Origin: Pseudomonas fluorescens
GTDB taxonomy: Bacteria; Pseudomonadota; Gammaproteobacteria; Pseudomonadales; Pseudomonadaceae
DNA: 64,000 bases
Direction: 5' to 3'
Assembly (NCBI RefSeq): GCF_000730425.1
Contig: NZ_CP008896.1
Location: forward strand, 3,100,001 to 3,164,000
A model generated the notes under the pieces. It made no database searches, had not been told where the DNA came from, and was given only the letters and a program-made list of their open reading frames with translations. Positions 27,026-34,576 of the stretch are shown one piece after another. The translations under genes were made by a program, and so were the position numbers. Numbering within the stretch: the first letter of the stretch is position 1; every line of letters begins with the position of its first letter.

Positions 27026-27898
27026 ATGAGTGAGCCCACGCCCTACATTTTCGATGTCACCACTGCCACCTTCGATCAGGCCGTCATCGAAAACTCGTTC
27101 CACAAACCCGTGCTGGTGGATTTCTGGGCCGAATGGTGTGCGCCATGCAAGGCGCTGATGCCGTTGCTGGCGCAGATTGCCGAGAGTTATCAGGGTGAGC
27201 TGCTGTTGGCCAAGGTCGATTGCGAGGCCGAGCAGGACATTGTTGCGCGCTTTGGTATTCGCAGCCTGCCGACCGTGGTGCTGTTCAAGGACGGCCAACC
27301 GGTGGATGGGTTTGCCGGGGCGAAGCCGGAGTCTGAGATTCGCGCGCTGCTGGAGCCCCATGTGCAGATGCCGCCCCCTGCGCAGGCGGACCCGCTGGAG
27401 CAGGCCCAGGCGCTGTTTGCCGAGGGGCGTATCAGTGAGGCCGAGGCTGTGCTGGTGGCCTTGCTCGGTGAGGACAACACCAATGCCGGCGCATTGATTC
27501 TCTACGCGCGCTGCCTGGCCGAGCGTGGCGAACTGGGCGAAGCGCAGGCCGTGCTCGATGCAGTCAAGAGCGACGCGCACAAGGCGGCGCTCGCCGGCGC
27601 CAAGGCGCAGATCACGTTCCTGCGCCAGGCCGCCGAGTTGCCAGACGCCGCCGACCTCAAGGCCCGCCTGGCGCAAAACCCGCAGGATGATGAAGCGGCG
27701 TATCAGTTGGCCGTGCAGCAATTGGCCCGCCAGCAATACGACGCGGCACTGGAAGGCTTGCTCAAGTTGTTTATCCGTAACCGCAGCTACAGCGAAGGCC
27801 TGGCGCACAAGACGCTGCTGCAAGTGTTCGAGTTGCTGGGCAACGACCACCCGCTGGTCACCGTGTATCGCCGCAAGTTGTTCGCCGCGCTGTACTAA
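27026..27898 (+). CDS. cnoX: CnoX-type thioredoxin with TPR domain
   Basis: The 290-residue product starts at the ATG at 27026 (MSEPTPYIFDVTTATFD). It has an N-terminal thioredoxin domain with WCAPC (Cys38, Cys41), FGIRSLPTVVLFKDGQPVDGFAG, and a C-terminal tetratricopeptide-like domain (DPLEQAQALFAEGRISEAEAVL ... AYQLAVQQLARQQYDAAL). This is the CnoX/YbbN layout, a chaperone-redoxin that protects GroEL clients. E. coli YbbN lacks the second Cys pattern; here both Cys are present, so redox activity is likely. The gene ends four bases into the convergent gene. Confidence 0.88.
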   Translation: MSEPTPYIFDVTTATFDQAVIENSFHKPVLVDFWAEWCAPCKALMPLLAQIAESYQGELLLAKVDCEAEQDIVARFGIRSLPTVVLFKDGQPVDGFAGAKPESEIRALLEPHVQMPPPAQADPLEQAQALFAEGRISEAEAVLVALLGEDNTNAGALILYARCLAERGELGEAQAVLDAVKSDAHKAALAGAKAQITFLRQAAELPDAADLKARLAQNPQDDEAAYQLAVQQLARQQYDAALEGLLKLFIRNRSYSEGLAHKTLLQVFELLGNDHPLVTVYRRKLFAALY

Positions 27899-28245
27899 TC
27901 AGCGATCCAACTGTACTGCGGCGTATCCCCGCCGCTGGACACCTTCACCTTGGCGCTATGGCGCAAGCGCACTAACAGGCGCTTGCCCGCCTGGGCGCTG
28001 CCGGCCAGCCCTTCGAGGCGATCCGACAACTCCAGCCCACTGAGTTGCCCAGCCTCACGCAGCAGGGCCTGGGCGGCCTGCCACAGGTTCGAGTCCTGAT
28101 TGACCGCTGCCGGCATGGCAGGCTCTGCGCCCGTCGCTGGCGTGGCCGCCTGCAGGTGCACGCCCAGTCGCGCCCAATCGCTATCGTCCAACTCCAGGGT
28201 CAAGTCCACGGGCAGCTCGCCGATGGTTCCACGAATTCGCATCAT
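27895..28245 (-). CDS. Conserved hypothetical protein
   Basis: The 116-residue product starts at the ATG at 28245, preceded by GGAGGA seven bases upstream; the next codon is also ATG. The sequence (MMRIRGTIGELPVDLTLELDDSDWARLGVHL ... LLVRLRHSAKVKVSSGG) is soluble, with no signal peptide or known motif. It converges on cnoX and overlaps it by four bases. Function unknown. Confidence 0.7.
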   Translation of the reverse strand: MMRIRGTIGELPVDLTLELDDSDWARLGVHLQAATPATGAEPAMPAAVNQDSNLWQAAQALLREAGQLSGLELSDRLEGLAGSAQAGKRLLVRLRHSAKVKVSSGGDTPQYSWIAD

Positions 28246-28328
28246 TGCTCGTCCTCCAGCATTTTTCTGACGAGCATGCTCCCACGCGTCTTGCGCAACG
28301 CCAAGCGGACGGTCAAACTCTCGGCACA

Positions 28329-28354
28329 TTTTGTTATAAGATCACATAACAAAA
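28329..28354. promoter_or_regulatory. Zur-like inverted repeat upstream of the zinc operon
   Basis: Arms TTTTGTTAT and ATAACAAAA are perfect inverted repeats separated by AAGATCAC. The core (GTTATA, ATAAC) resembles pseudomonad Zur operators, and the operon that follows is Zur-controlled in P. aeruginosa by my recall. The usual spacing between GTTAT and ATAAC is about three bases; here it is eight, so the match is not canonical. It lies 27 bases before the start codon. Confidence 0.5.
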
Positions 28355-28381
28355 CATTCATTCACGCCCTGGAGTCTCTCT

Positions 28382-28975
28382 ATGCGCCGCCTGCTGCTCG
28401 CTTTGCCGTTTGCCCTGTTGCCACTGGCTGCCCAGGCCGCTGACGAACACCATCACGACCACGATCATGAACACGGCAGCCTTGGCGCCCATGAGCATGG
28501 CGTTGCCCGCCTGAACGCGGTGCTCGATGGCAAGGCGCTGGAACTGGAGCTGGAAAGCCCGGCGATGAACCTGGTGGGCTTTGAGCACCTGGCCACCACC
28601 GACGCCGACAAAGCCAAGGTCGCCGCCGCCCGCAAGCAGTTGGAGCAACCCATGGCACTGTTCAATCTGCCCAAGGCCGCCGGTTGTGCAGTCAGCAGCC
28701 AGGAACTGGAAAGCCCCCTGTTTGGCGATAAACCAGAAGATGATCATGACCACGCCACCGATGGCAAAGGCGCCGCCGCCCATGACCATGATCACAGTGA
28801 AATCCACGCCCGCTACCAGATCACTTGCGCCAGCCCCGACGCGCTGAAGAACCTCGACCTGGCGAACCTCTTCAAGACCTTCCCCGCCACCCAGAAAATT
28901 CAGGTACAACTGATCGGCCCGAGCGGCCAGCAGGGTGTTGAAACGACGGCCAAGACTGCCACTCTGAAATTCTGA
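28382..28975 (+). CDS. Histidine-rich exported DUF2796 protein (zinc binding)
   Basis: The 197-residue product has a signal peptide (MRRLLLALPFALLPLAAQA) and then a His/Asp-rich stretch, DEHHHDHDHEHGSLGAHEHG, with a second cluster DDHDHATDGKGAAAHDHDHS. Such clusters bind zinc and similar metals. DUF2796 proteins are usually the first gene of a zinc-limitation operon with a MacB-like ABC transporter and a DUF3299 protein, as here. The role may be periplasmic zinc capture or delivery; the transport direction is unproven. Confidence 0.82.
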   Translation: MRRLLLALPFALLPLAAQAADEHHHDHDHEHGSLGAHEHGVARLNAVLDGKALELELESPAMNLVGFEHLATTDADKAKVAAARKQLEQPMALFNLPKAAGCAVSSQELESPLFGDKPEDDHDHATDGKGAAAHDHDHSEIHARYQITCASPDALKNLDLANLFKTFPATQKIQVQLIGPSGQQGVETTAKTATLKF

Positions 28976-28983
28976 CTCCACAC

Positions 28984-29025
28984 GCTCAACTGTAGGCGCT
29001 GGCTTGCCTGCGCCTACAGTTGAGC
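28984..29025. repeat. Perfect 16-bp hairpin between the DUF2796 and ABC genes
   Basis: GCTCAACTGTAGGCGC (28984-28999) and its exact inverse (29010-29025) flank a ten-base loop containing GGCTTGCC. The loop and TGTAGG make it a REP-derived element. It sits inside the operon, so it may stop part of the transcription or protect the first gene's mRNA. Confidence 0.75.
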
Positions 29026-29052
29026 GCGCTCAGCAGGTGATATTGAGTTCCC

Positions 29053-29763
29053 ATGACCCAAGCACTGATCGAACTGTCCGGCCTGGGCTTTAACTGGCCA
29101 GGTCACCCCCAGTTGCTGGATATCCCCGCGTTTCGCCTGGAGCCTGGGGAAACCCTGTTTCTCAAGGGCCCCAGCGGTAGCGGCAAGACCACCCTGTTAG
29201 GCTTGTTGGGCGGTGTGCAGAAACCCACGCGTGGCAGCATTCGCTTGCTCGGCCAGGAGCTGACCGAACTGTCGGCCGGTGCCCGCGATCGGTTTCGGGT
29301 CGACCACACCGGCTACATCTTCCAGCAGTTCAACCTGCTGCCGTTTCTGTCGGTGCGCGAGAACGTCGAACTGCCTTGCCACTTCTCCAAACTGCGGGCG
29401 CAACGGGCGATCCAGCGTCATGGCAGTGTCGACCAGGCCGCCGCGACCCTGCTCGCGCACCTTGGCCTCAAGGATCCGGGCTTGTTGGAGCGCCGCGCCG
29501 ATGCGCTGTCCATCGGCCAGCAACAACGGGTCGCCGCCGCCCGAGCGCTGATCGGCCAGCCGGAACTGGTGATCGCCGACGAGCCGACCTCGGCCCTGGA
29601 CCACGACGCCAGGGAAGCCTTCCTTCAACTGCTGTTTACCGAATGCCGCGAGGCGGGTGCCAGCCTGTTGTTCGTCAGCCATGACCAGAGCCTGGCTTCG
29701 CTGTTCGACCGCCACCTGTCGCTGGCCGAGCTCAATCGCGCCGCCACGCCGCCCGAGGTTTGA
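29053..29763 (+). CDS. ABC transporter ATP-binding protein, MacB/LolD type
   Basis: The 236-residue product has Walker A GPSGSGKTTLL (from residue 39), the Q-loop region FQQFNLLPFLSVRENVELP, signature LSIGQQQRVAAARAL and Walker B LVIADEPTSALD. The sequence groups with LolD/MacB-type ATPases that power FtsX-like permeases rather than importers with two separate domains. It ends one base before the permease start (TGAGATG). Membrane-associated in the cytoplasm. Confidence 0.9.
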   Translation: MTQALIELSGLGFNWPGHPQLLDIPAFRLEPGETLFLKGPSGSGKTTLLGLLGGVQKPTRGSIRLLGQELTELSAGARDRFRVDHTGYIFQQFNLLPFLSVRENVELPCHFSKLRAQRAIQRHGSVDQAAATLLAHLGLKDPGLLERRADALSIGQQQRVAAARALIGQPELVIADEPTSALDHDAREAFLQLLFTECREAGASLLFVSHDQSLASLFDRHLSLAELNRAATPPEV

Positions 29764-29764
29764 G

Positions 29765-31030
29765 ATGTATTTGTTCCGTCTAGCCATGGCCAGCCTGGCA
29801 AACCGCCGCTTTACCGCGCTCCTCACCGCATTCGCCATCGCCCTGTCGGTGTGCCTGTTGCTGGCAGTAGAACGTGTGCGTACCGAGGCCCGCGCCAGCT
29901 TTGCCAGCACCATCAGCGGCACCGACCTGATCGTCGGCGCCCGTTCCGGCTCGGTCAACCTGCTGCTGTACTCGGTCTTTCGCATCGGCAACGCCACCAA
30001 CAACATCCGCTGGGACAGCTTCGAGCACTTTGCCGCCAGCCCACAGGTGAAATGGGCAATCCCCATATCCCTCGGCGACTCCCATCGCGGTTACCGGGTG
30101 ATGGGCACCACCCAAGCCTACTTCGAGCACTACCAGTACGGTCGCAAGCAGAACCTGCAGTTGGCCAGTGGCCGGGCGTTTGCCACTGACCCGTTCGAGG
30201 TGGTGCTCGGCGCCGAAGTGGCCGACGCCCTGCATTACAAGCTCGGCGATCCATTGGTGCTGGCCCACGGCGTGGCGGTGGTCAGCCTGGTCAAGCACGA
30301 TGACAAGCCGTTTACCGTGGTCGGTATTCTGCAGCGCACCGGCACCCCGGTAGACCGTACCCTGCATATCAGTCTCGGCGGCATGGAGGCGATTCATATC
30401 GACTGGCACAACGGCGTGCCGGCCCAGGGCAAGGGCCGGATCAGTGCTGACCAGGCGCGCAATATGGACCTCACGCCGCAAGCCATCACCGCGTTTATGC
30501 TGGGGTTGAACAACAAGATTTCGACCTTTGCCCTGCAACGGCAGATCAACGAATTCCGTGGCGAGCCGATGCTGGCGATCCTGCCAGGCGTGGCCTTGCA
30601 AGAGCTGTGGAGCATGATGGGCACTGCGGAAAAGGCGCTGTTCGTGATCTCGCTGTTTGTGGTGCTGACCGGGTTGATCGGCATGCTCACGGCGATCCTC
30701 ACCAGCCTCAATGAGCGCCGCCGGGAAATGGCGATCCTGCGCTCCGTGGGCGCGCGGCCCTGGCATATTGCGAGCCTGCTGATTTTCGAGGCCTTCGCCC
30801 TGGCCCTGGCCGGGGTGGTGGCGGGGCTTGGCCTGCTGTATGTGTGTATCGCTGCGTCCCGTGGCTATTTACAGGCCAATTACGGCCTGGACCTGCCGTT
30901 GGCGCTGCCCAGCCCGTATGAATGGACGCTGCTCGCCGGTATCCTGGTCGCCGCCCTGCTGATGGGCAGCGTGCCGGCCTGGCGCGCCTATCGCCAATCC
31001 TTGGCCGATGGCCTGTCGATCCGATTATGA
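29765..31030 (+). CDS. ABC transporter permease, FtsX/MacB type
   Basis: The 421-residue product starts at the ATG at 29765 (MYLFRLAMASLANRRFTALLTAFAIALS). It has one N-terminal membrane helix, a large periplasmic MacB_PCD domain (residues about 40-270) and three C-terminal helices (ALFVISLFVVLTGLIGML, LLIFEAFALALAGVVAGLG and LLAGILVAALLMGSVPAW). ERRREMAILRSVGARPW is the FtsX-family motif. The operon is related to PA4063-PA4066; what it moves is uncertain. Confidence 0.9.
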   Translation: MYLFRLAMASLANRRFTALLTAFAIALSVCLLLAVERVRTEARASFASTISGTDLIVGARSGSVNLLLYSVFRIGNATNNIRWDSFEHFAASPQVKWAIPISLGDSHRGYRVMGTTQAYFEHYQYGRKQNLQLASGRAFATDPFEVVLGAEVADALHYKLGDPLVLAHGVAVVSLVKHDDKPFTVVGILQRTGTPVDRTLHISLGGMEAIHIDWHNGVPAQGKGRISADQARNMDLTPQAITAFMLGLNNKISTFALQRQINEFRGEPMLAILPGVALQELWSMMGTAEKALFVISLFVVLTGLIGMLTAILTSLNERRREMAILRSVGARPWHIASLLIFEAFALALAGVVAGLGLLYVCIAASRGYLQANYGLDLPLALPSPYEWTLLAGILVAALLMGSVPAWRAYRQSLADGLSIRL

Positions 31031-31041
31031 GGAAAGCCTCG

Positions 31042-31560
31042 ATGCGCCGTGCCCTGCTTGCGCTGTTATGGATGGTGGCCCTGCCCGCGTGGGCCGAGGC
31101 GCCCCGGGACTTGTCGTGGCAAGAAATGATTCCGCCGGACGCACCGGTGGAGGTGCCCAACATGACGCCGTTGCACGACCTGTCGAACATGGCCGACGCC
31201 CTGTCGGCGGAAGCCGCGCCAGCCGCCAAGCAGGATTTGCCCAACGCGCCGGTGGTGACCAAACTGAACGGCCAGCAGATCCGCCTGCCGGGCTATATCG
31301 TGCCGCTGGAGGTCAGCGAGGAAGGCCGCACCACCGAGTTCCTGCTGGTGCCTTACTTCGGCGCCTGCATCCATGTGCCGCCCCCACCGTCGAACCAAAT
31401 CGTGCATGTCAGGAGCGAGATCGGCGTGAAGCTCGAAGAGCTGTACCAGCCGTATTGGATCGAAGGACAGATGCAGGTCAAGCCTTCCACCAGCGAACTG
31501 GCGGATGCGGGCTACCAGATGGATGCCGAGAAGATCTACGTCTACGAGATGGCGGAATAA
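31042..31560 (+). CDS. DUF3299 protein, exported
   Basis: The 172-residue product starts at the ATG at 31042, with GAGGAAAG seven bases upstream; an in-frame ATG at 31027 overlaps the permease stop and adds five residues. Signal peptide MRRALLALLWMVALPAWAEA. The conserved core is RLPGYIVPLEVSEEGRTTEFLLVPYFGACIHVPPPPSNQIVHV, with an isolated Cys-Ile-His that could bind metal. The DUF3299 family is found with this type of ABC transporter. The exact role is unknown; the zinc link is from context. Confidence 0.8.
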   Translation: MRRALLALLWMVALPAWAEAPRDLSWQEMIPPDAPVEVPNMTPLHDLSNMADALSAEAAPAAKQDLPNAPVVTKLNGQQIRLPGYIVPLEVSEEGRTTEFLLVPYFGACIHVPPPPSNQIVHVRSEIGVKLEELYQPYWIEGQMQVKPSTSELADAGYQMDAEKIYVYEMAE

Positions 31561-31589
31561 AGCTGTATTCAAGAGCACCGAAAAGCCAA

Positions 31590-31616
31590 TGTGGGGCTGG
31601 CTTGCCTGCTCCCACA
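31590..31616. repeat. Short REP hairpin
   Basis: TGTGGGGCTGGCTTGCCTGC then TCCCACA folds into a short hairpin with outer TGTGGG/CCCACA arms. It is a REP element between the zinc operon and the PAAR toxin pair, with the two transcripts converging on it. Confidence 0.65.
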
Positions 31617-31627
31617 CAAGCTCTGCG

Positions 31628-32017
31628 CTACCTGAATTTCACCAGCAGGGCGACAACCGCCATCCCAATGCAAGAAGCGATCACCAGTGTCACATCGATA
31701 ATCAAAAGCCGCTTCAGGTATGGTGGGAAATTTTCAAGATCTGCAGGGTTTACATCGCCCATACGGATATACGCCTTAGGCCACACTACCATTCCGCAAA
31801 TTTTCGCCATTTCCAAGAGAGACCAGATCACCCCACGCTTGCCTAGGCTCGGCCCCCAGGCATAAATGTAACGGCTATTCCTCAAGGCCTCTTTCAGTGC
31901 GTCTAGGTGACAATGAGTCAGGTAAAGACTGAAAACCATACTCACAAGTGCGAGCAGACCTGGGCTGCCGGAAACAACGATCGCAACCCATAAAGGCCAA
32001 GTGTCGATACTGCTCAT
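31628..32017 (-). CDS. Probable immunity protein for the PAAR toxin (membrane protein)
   Basis: The 129-residue product has a hydrophobic N-terminal segment (WPLWVAIVVSGSPGLLALVSMVFSLYLTHC, residues about 8-37) and a C-terminal segment (LLIIDVTLVIASCIGMAVVALLV), so it probably sits in the inner membrane. The ATG overlaps the toxin stop by four bases (ATGA), the usual arrangement for effector-immunity pairs. I recognise no family. A membrane immunity protein fits a pore-forming partner; this is inference. Confidence 0.6.
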   Translation of the reverse strand: MSSIDTWPLWVAIVVSGSPGLLALVSMVFSLYLTHCHLDALKEALRNSRYIYAWGPSLGKRGVIWSLLEMAKICGMVVWPKAYIRMGDVNPADLENFPPYLKRLLIIDVTLVIASCIGMAVVALLVKFR

Positions 32018-33414
32018 GGTTGTGTAACTTCGTAAAGTTTCTCACCCAGGTATTCGCCCCCCACACCACCAAGGGTCGTACCTATCCATGAACCAGTTCC
32101 TACCAAGGCTGCAACACAGACAACTCCCCCTATACCTGTAGACACACCAAGCGCTGCGCAGAATGGTCCGCCGGCCATTTGGCCCAGCCGTCCACCCGCA
32201 ATGCCACCGGAGGTGGATAAGCTAAATTGTCCACCTTCAGTAAACTTGACCCTCTCACAAGCCACCCCCGAACCGGCGTTACACACCTCCTGTATAGCCA
32301 ACAACGACGACACACCACCAATTCCAATCCCGATATACCCTCCCGCCTTCATATACTGGGCCGCCCGGCTGGTCGCTTCGACATGACTGGCATAACCCGG
32401 AATCTGCCCCGGCGCGCCGGCCTTGCTCCAGTGGTGCACCAGGCTTCGACTGGAAATGCCCAATGCCGTTTTCAACTTGGGATGATCGCCCAGACTTGTC
32501 TGGCCCCGCAGCCGGGTGGAGTTCAGCAGATGAGCATCCAACTGGGCCATCAGGTATCGGCGATCGGCAAAGAATTGCGGTGATTTGAGGTGGCCATGCC
32601 GACGATAACTTTCCTGATGCAACCGTTCCATGTCCTGCAGGGTTTCGCGCAGTCTGGCCAGATGCGTTTCCATCACCACGGCACTGACGCCCAGCCAGGT
32701 TGAGGTCTGCCCGGTAAAACTGGCGATTTCAGCCGCGTGGCGCAGTCGGAACTCAGCCTCGTCCGGCGTCAGCGGAGCCAGGGACTCGTTGACCTGTTGG
32801 GCAGCCTGCATCAATCGCGCTTCCTGATAGGTGCAGGCAGCGTTGCTGGGATCGCTCAGTACGATCATCGAGCCGGCCTTGACCTCGCCCACATCTGGGT
32901 TGAGCGCCCTGAACCTGCGCATCACGATAGGGTCGGGCCGGGGAAAAAGTGTGGCCTCCAGAGCTTCGCGAACCATGTGTTTGGGCGCAATGTAGAAGCC
33001 AGGCTCCTGGCCCGATATCGCTGACGTTGGATTGCCCGGCGGTGTGAGCGCGGCTTGAAGCGGTACTGTCGGGCGCTGGGCGAGCGTTGAGTGAGCCGGT
33101 TCAGCAGCTCGACTGATCGCTCGCGATGCAGCGCCGTTATTGCCGTAGATAGCCGTCGTCACTGTGGGGATCAACTGTGCTTTGCACGGGCAACCGCTGT
33201 GGCTATCCAACGTGCCCGCCATCAGCCGGCCATGGCTGTTCATGTGCGAGATGCCACCAACAATCCGATAGGTTTTCCCGTCCTTGCCACAGGTGACTCG
33301 ATCACCTTCACAAGCATGCAGGAGGCCGTACCAGTTGACTCTTGGATCACCCTCCAGAACTTCGCCACCGCAGGTGGTTTTGTCGCCCAGGCCGATGAAA
33401 TAACCCTTTTCCAT
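32014..33414 (-). CDS. PAAR-domain type VI secretion effector, probable pore-former
   Basis: The 466-residue product starts at the ATG at 33414, with AAGGA at good spacing; a second ATG at 33420 has none. Residues about 1-85 are a PAAR domain (GYFIGLGDKTTCGGEVLEGD ... HACEGDRVTCGKDGKTYRIVGG). A LysM-like segment (FRALNPDVGEVKAGSMIVLSD) and a helical middle follow. The last 120 residues are rich in glycine zippers and hydrophobic residues (GGYIGIGIGGVSSLLAI, GGRLGQMAGG, GIGGVVCVAALVG), suggesting membrane insertion. It would ride on a VgrG spike encoded elsewhere. Confidence 0.78.
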   Translation of the reverse strand: MEKGYFIGLGDKTTCGGEVLEGDPRVNWYGLLHACEGDRVTCGKDGKTYRIVGGISHMNSHGRLMAGTLDSHSGCPCKAQLIPTVTTAIYGNNGAASRAISRAAEPAHSTLAQRPTVPLQAALTPPGNPTSAISGQEPGFYIAPKHMVREALEATLFPRPDPIVMRRFRALNPDVGEVKAGSMIVLSDPSNAACTYQEARLMQAAQQVNESLAPLTPDEAEFRLRHAAEIASFTGQTSTWLGVSAVVMETHLARLRETLQDMERLHQESYRRHGHLKSPQFFADRRYLMAQLDAHLLNSTRLRGQTSLGDHPKLKTALGISSRSLVHHWSKAGAPGQIPGYASHVEATSRAAQYMKAGGYIGIGIGGVSSLLAIQEVCNAGSGVACERVKFTEGGQFSLSTSGGIAGGRLGQMAGGPFCAALGVSTGIGGVVCVAALVGTGSWIGTTLGGVGGEYLGEKLYEVTQP

Positions 33415-33738
33415 GTGCATTCCTTTTCTTACGCCCCAGCGAACGCAAACACCGTGAGGTGTGTTGACTCATGAGCAATAGGATGGCGCCTGTCTGGCGT
33501 GAGAAAAGGATGTTGGTGAACAACCCAAGACCAAACAACTGCCTGTTCGGCTAGGTTTTTTAAAAAGCGAATCTTCCGACAGCCATTCAGGGCTACCAGT
33601 AGGAAAGTCGATCTTCAGGAGCCCGCTCACTCATTGCAATTGCAGTGATCACCGTTTCATTGAGCTGAGTCAAAGGCCCGGCCACAACGATCTTTACCAT
33701 TGGACACAGCCAACTAAAAACGTCCTTTGGAGCCACCC
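33415..33738. other. Intergenic region with oprG promoter
   Basis: This 324-base gap separates the divergent PAAR gene and oprG. Apart from the Anr-like box near 33660 and the oprG promoter, I see no gene. The AT content is higher than in the neighbouring genes, matching the accessory nature of the PAAR pair. Confidence 0.5.
33660..33673 (+). promoter_or_regulatory. Anr/Fnr-type box upstream of oprG
   Basis: TTGAGCTGAGTCAA matches the Anr/Fnr palindrome TTGAT-N4-ATCAA with one change in each half. A TACCAT -10-like element starts about 28 bases after its centre, so the box would be at about -41 of a class II promoter. In P. aeruginosa, oprG is induced under low oxygen through Anr, by my recall. 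Confidence 0.65.
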
Positions 33739-34437
33739 ATGCACAAATCACTGCTCAGCGCTTCCCTCTTCGCGCTTGCACTCGCCGCCCCTATTGCCCA
33801 TGCCCACGAGGCTGGCGACATCCTCGTTCGTGCCGGTGCAATCACCGTCAACCCAAAGGCCGACAGCGGCAGCGTCAAGGTTGACCAAGGCCCGCTGGCC
33901 GGCACCAACCTGGGTGGCAAGGCGACCATGAGCAGCGACACGCAGCTGGGTCTCAACTTCGCCTACATGCTGACCAACCACATCGGTATCGAACTGCTGG
34001 CCGCCACGCCGTTCGAGCATGATGTGAAGATCAAGAACACTGCCCTCGGCGCCGCAAACGGCAAGCTCGGTACCCTCAAGCACCTGCCGCCCACCCTGAG
34101 CGTCGTGTACTACCCGCTGGACAGCAAGTCGGCGTTCCAGCCTTACGTCGGCGCCGGGATCAACTACACCTGGATCTATGACGAACACGTCGGCAGTCGC
34201 GCCCAGGGCGAAGGTTTCAGCAACTTCAAGGCCGAGAATTCCTGGGGTTGGGCCGCGCAGATCGGCGCGGACTACATGATCAACGATAAGTGGATGATCA
34301 ACGGCCAGGTGCGCTACATCGACATCAGCACCAAAGCCACCGTCGACAACAACGCCCTGGCGGCGGGCACACGCGCCAAGGTCAATGTGGACGTGGATCC
34401 GATGGTCTACATGGTGGGTATCGGCTACAAGTTCTAA
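33739..34437 (+). CDS. oprG: OmpW-family outer-membrane protein (OprG)
   Basis: The 232-residue product starts at the ATG at 33739, with TTGGAG nine bases upstream. Signal peptide MHKSLLSASLFALALAAPIAHA. The family signature is AGDILVRAGAITVNPKADS, followed by SSDTQLGLNFAYMLTNHIGIELLAATPFEHD and the closing VDPMVYMVGIGYKF. OmpW/OprG forms an eight-stranded barrel with a lateral opening that passes small hydrophobic molecules. It sits in the place of PA4067, between the zinc operon and the epimerase gene. Confidence 0.9.
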   Translation: MHKSLLSASLFALALAAPIAHAHEAGDILVRAGAITVNPKADSGSVKVDQGPLAGTNLGGKATMSSDTQLGLNFAYMLTNHIGIELLAATPFEHDVKIKNTALGAANGKLGTLKHLPPTLSVVYYPLDSKSAFQPYVGAGINYTWIYDEHVGSRAQGEGFSNFKAENSWGWAAQIGADYMINDKWMINGQVRYIDISTKATVDNNALAAGTRAKVNVDVDPMVYMVGIGYKF

Positions 34438-34473
34438 GCCCCAGCCCAACCCCCAATATGGGAGCCTGGCTTT

Positions 34474-34559
34474 TGTAGAAACTGGCTTGCCGGCGATAGC
34501 GTCACCTCGGTGTTCTGATAGACCGCGGTGCCTGCATCGCCGGCAAGCCGGCTCCTACA
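34474..34559. repeat. REP pair downstream of oprG
   Basis: TGTAGAAACTGGCTTGCCGG and the opposing GCCGGCAAGCCGGCTCCTAC flank a short central stretch, a REP doublet. A further REP fragment (GGGAGCCTGGC) precedes it. It lies between convergent genes oprG and the epimerase-like gene. Confidence 0.82.
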
Positions 34560-34576
34560 GGAGAAGGGCTCCCGGA

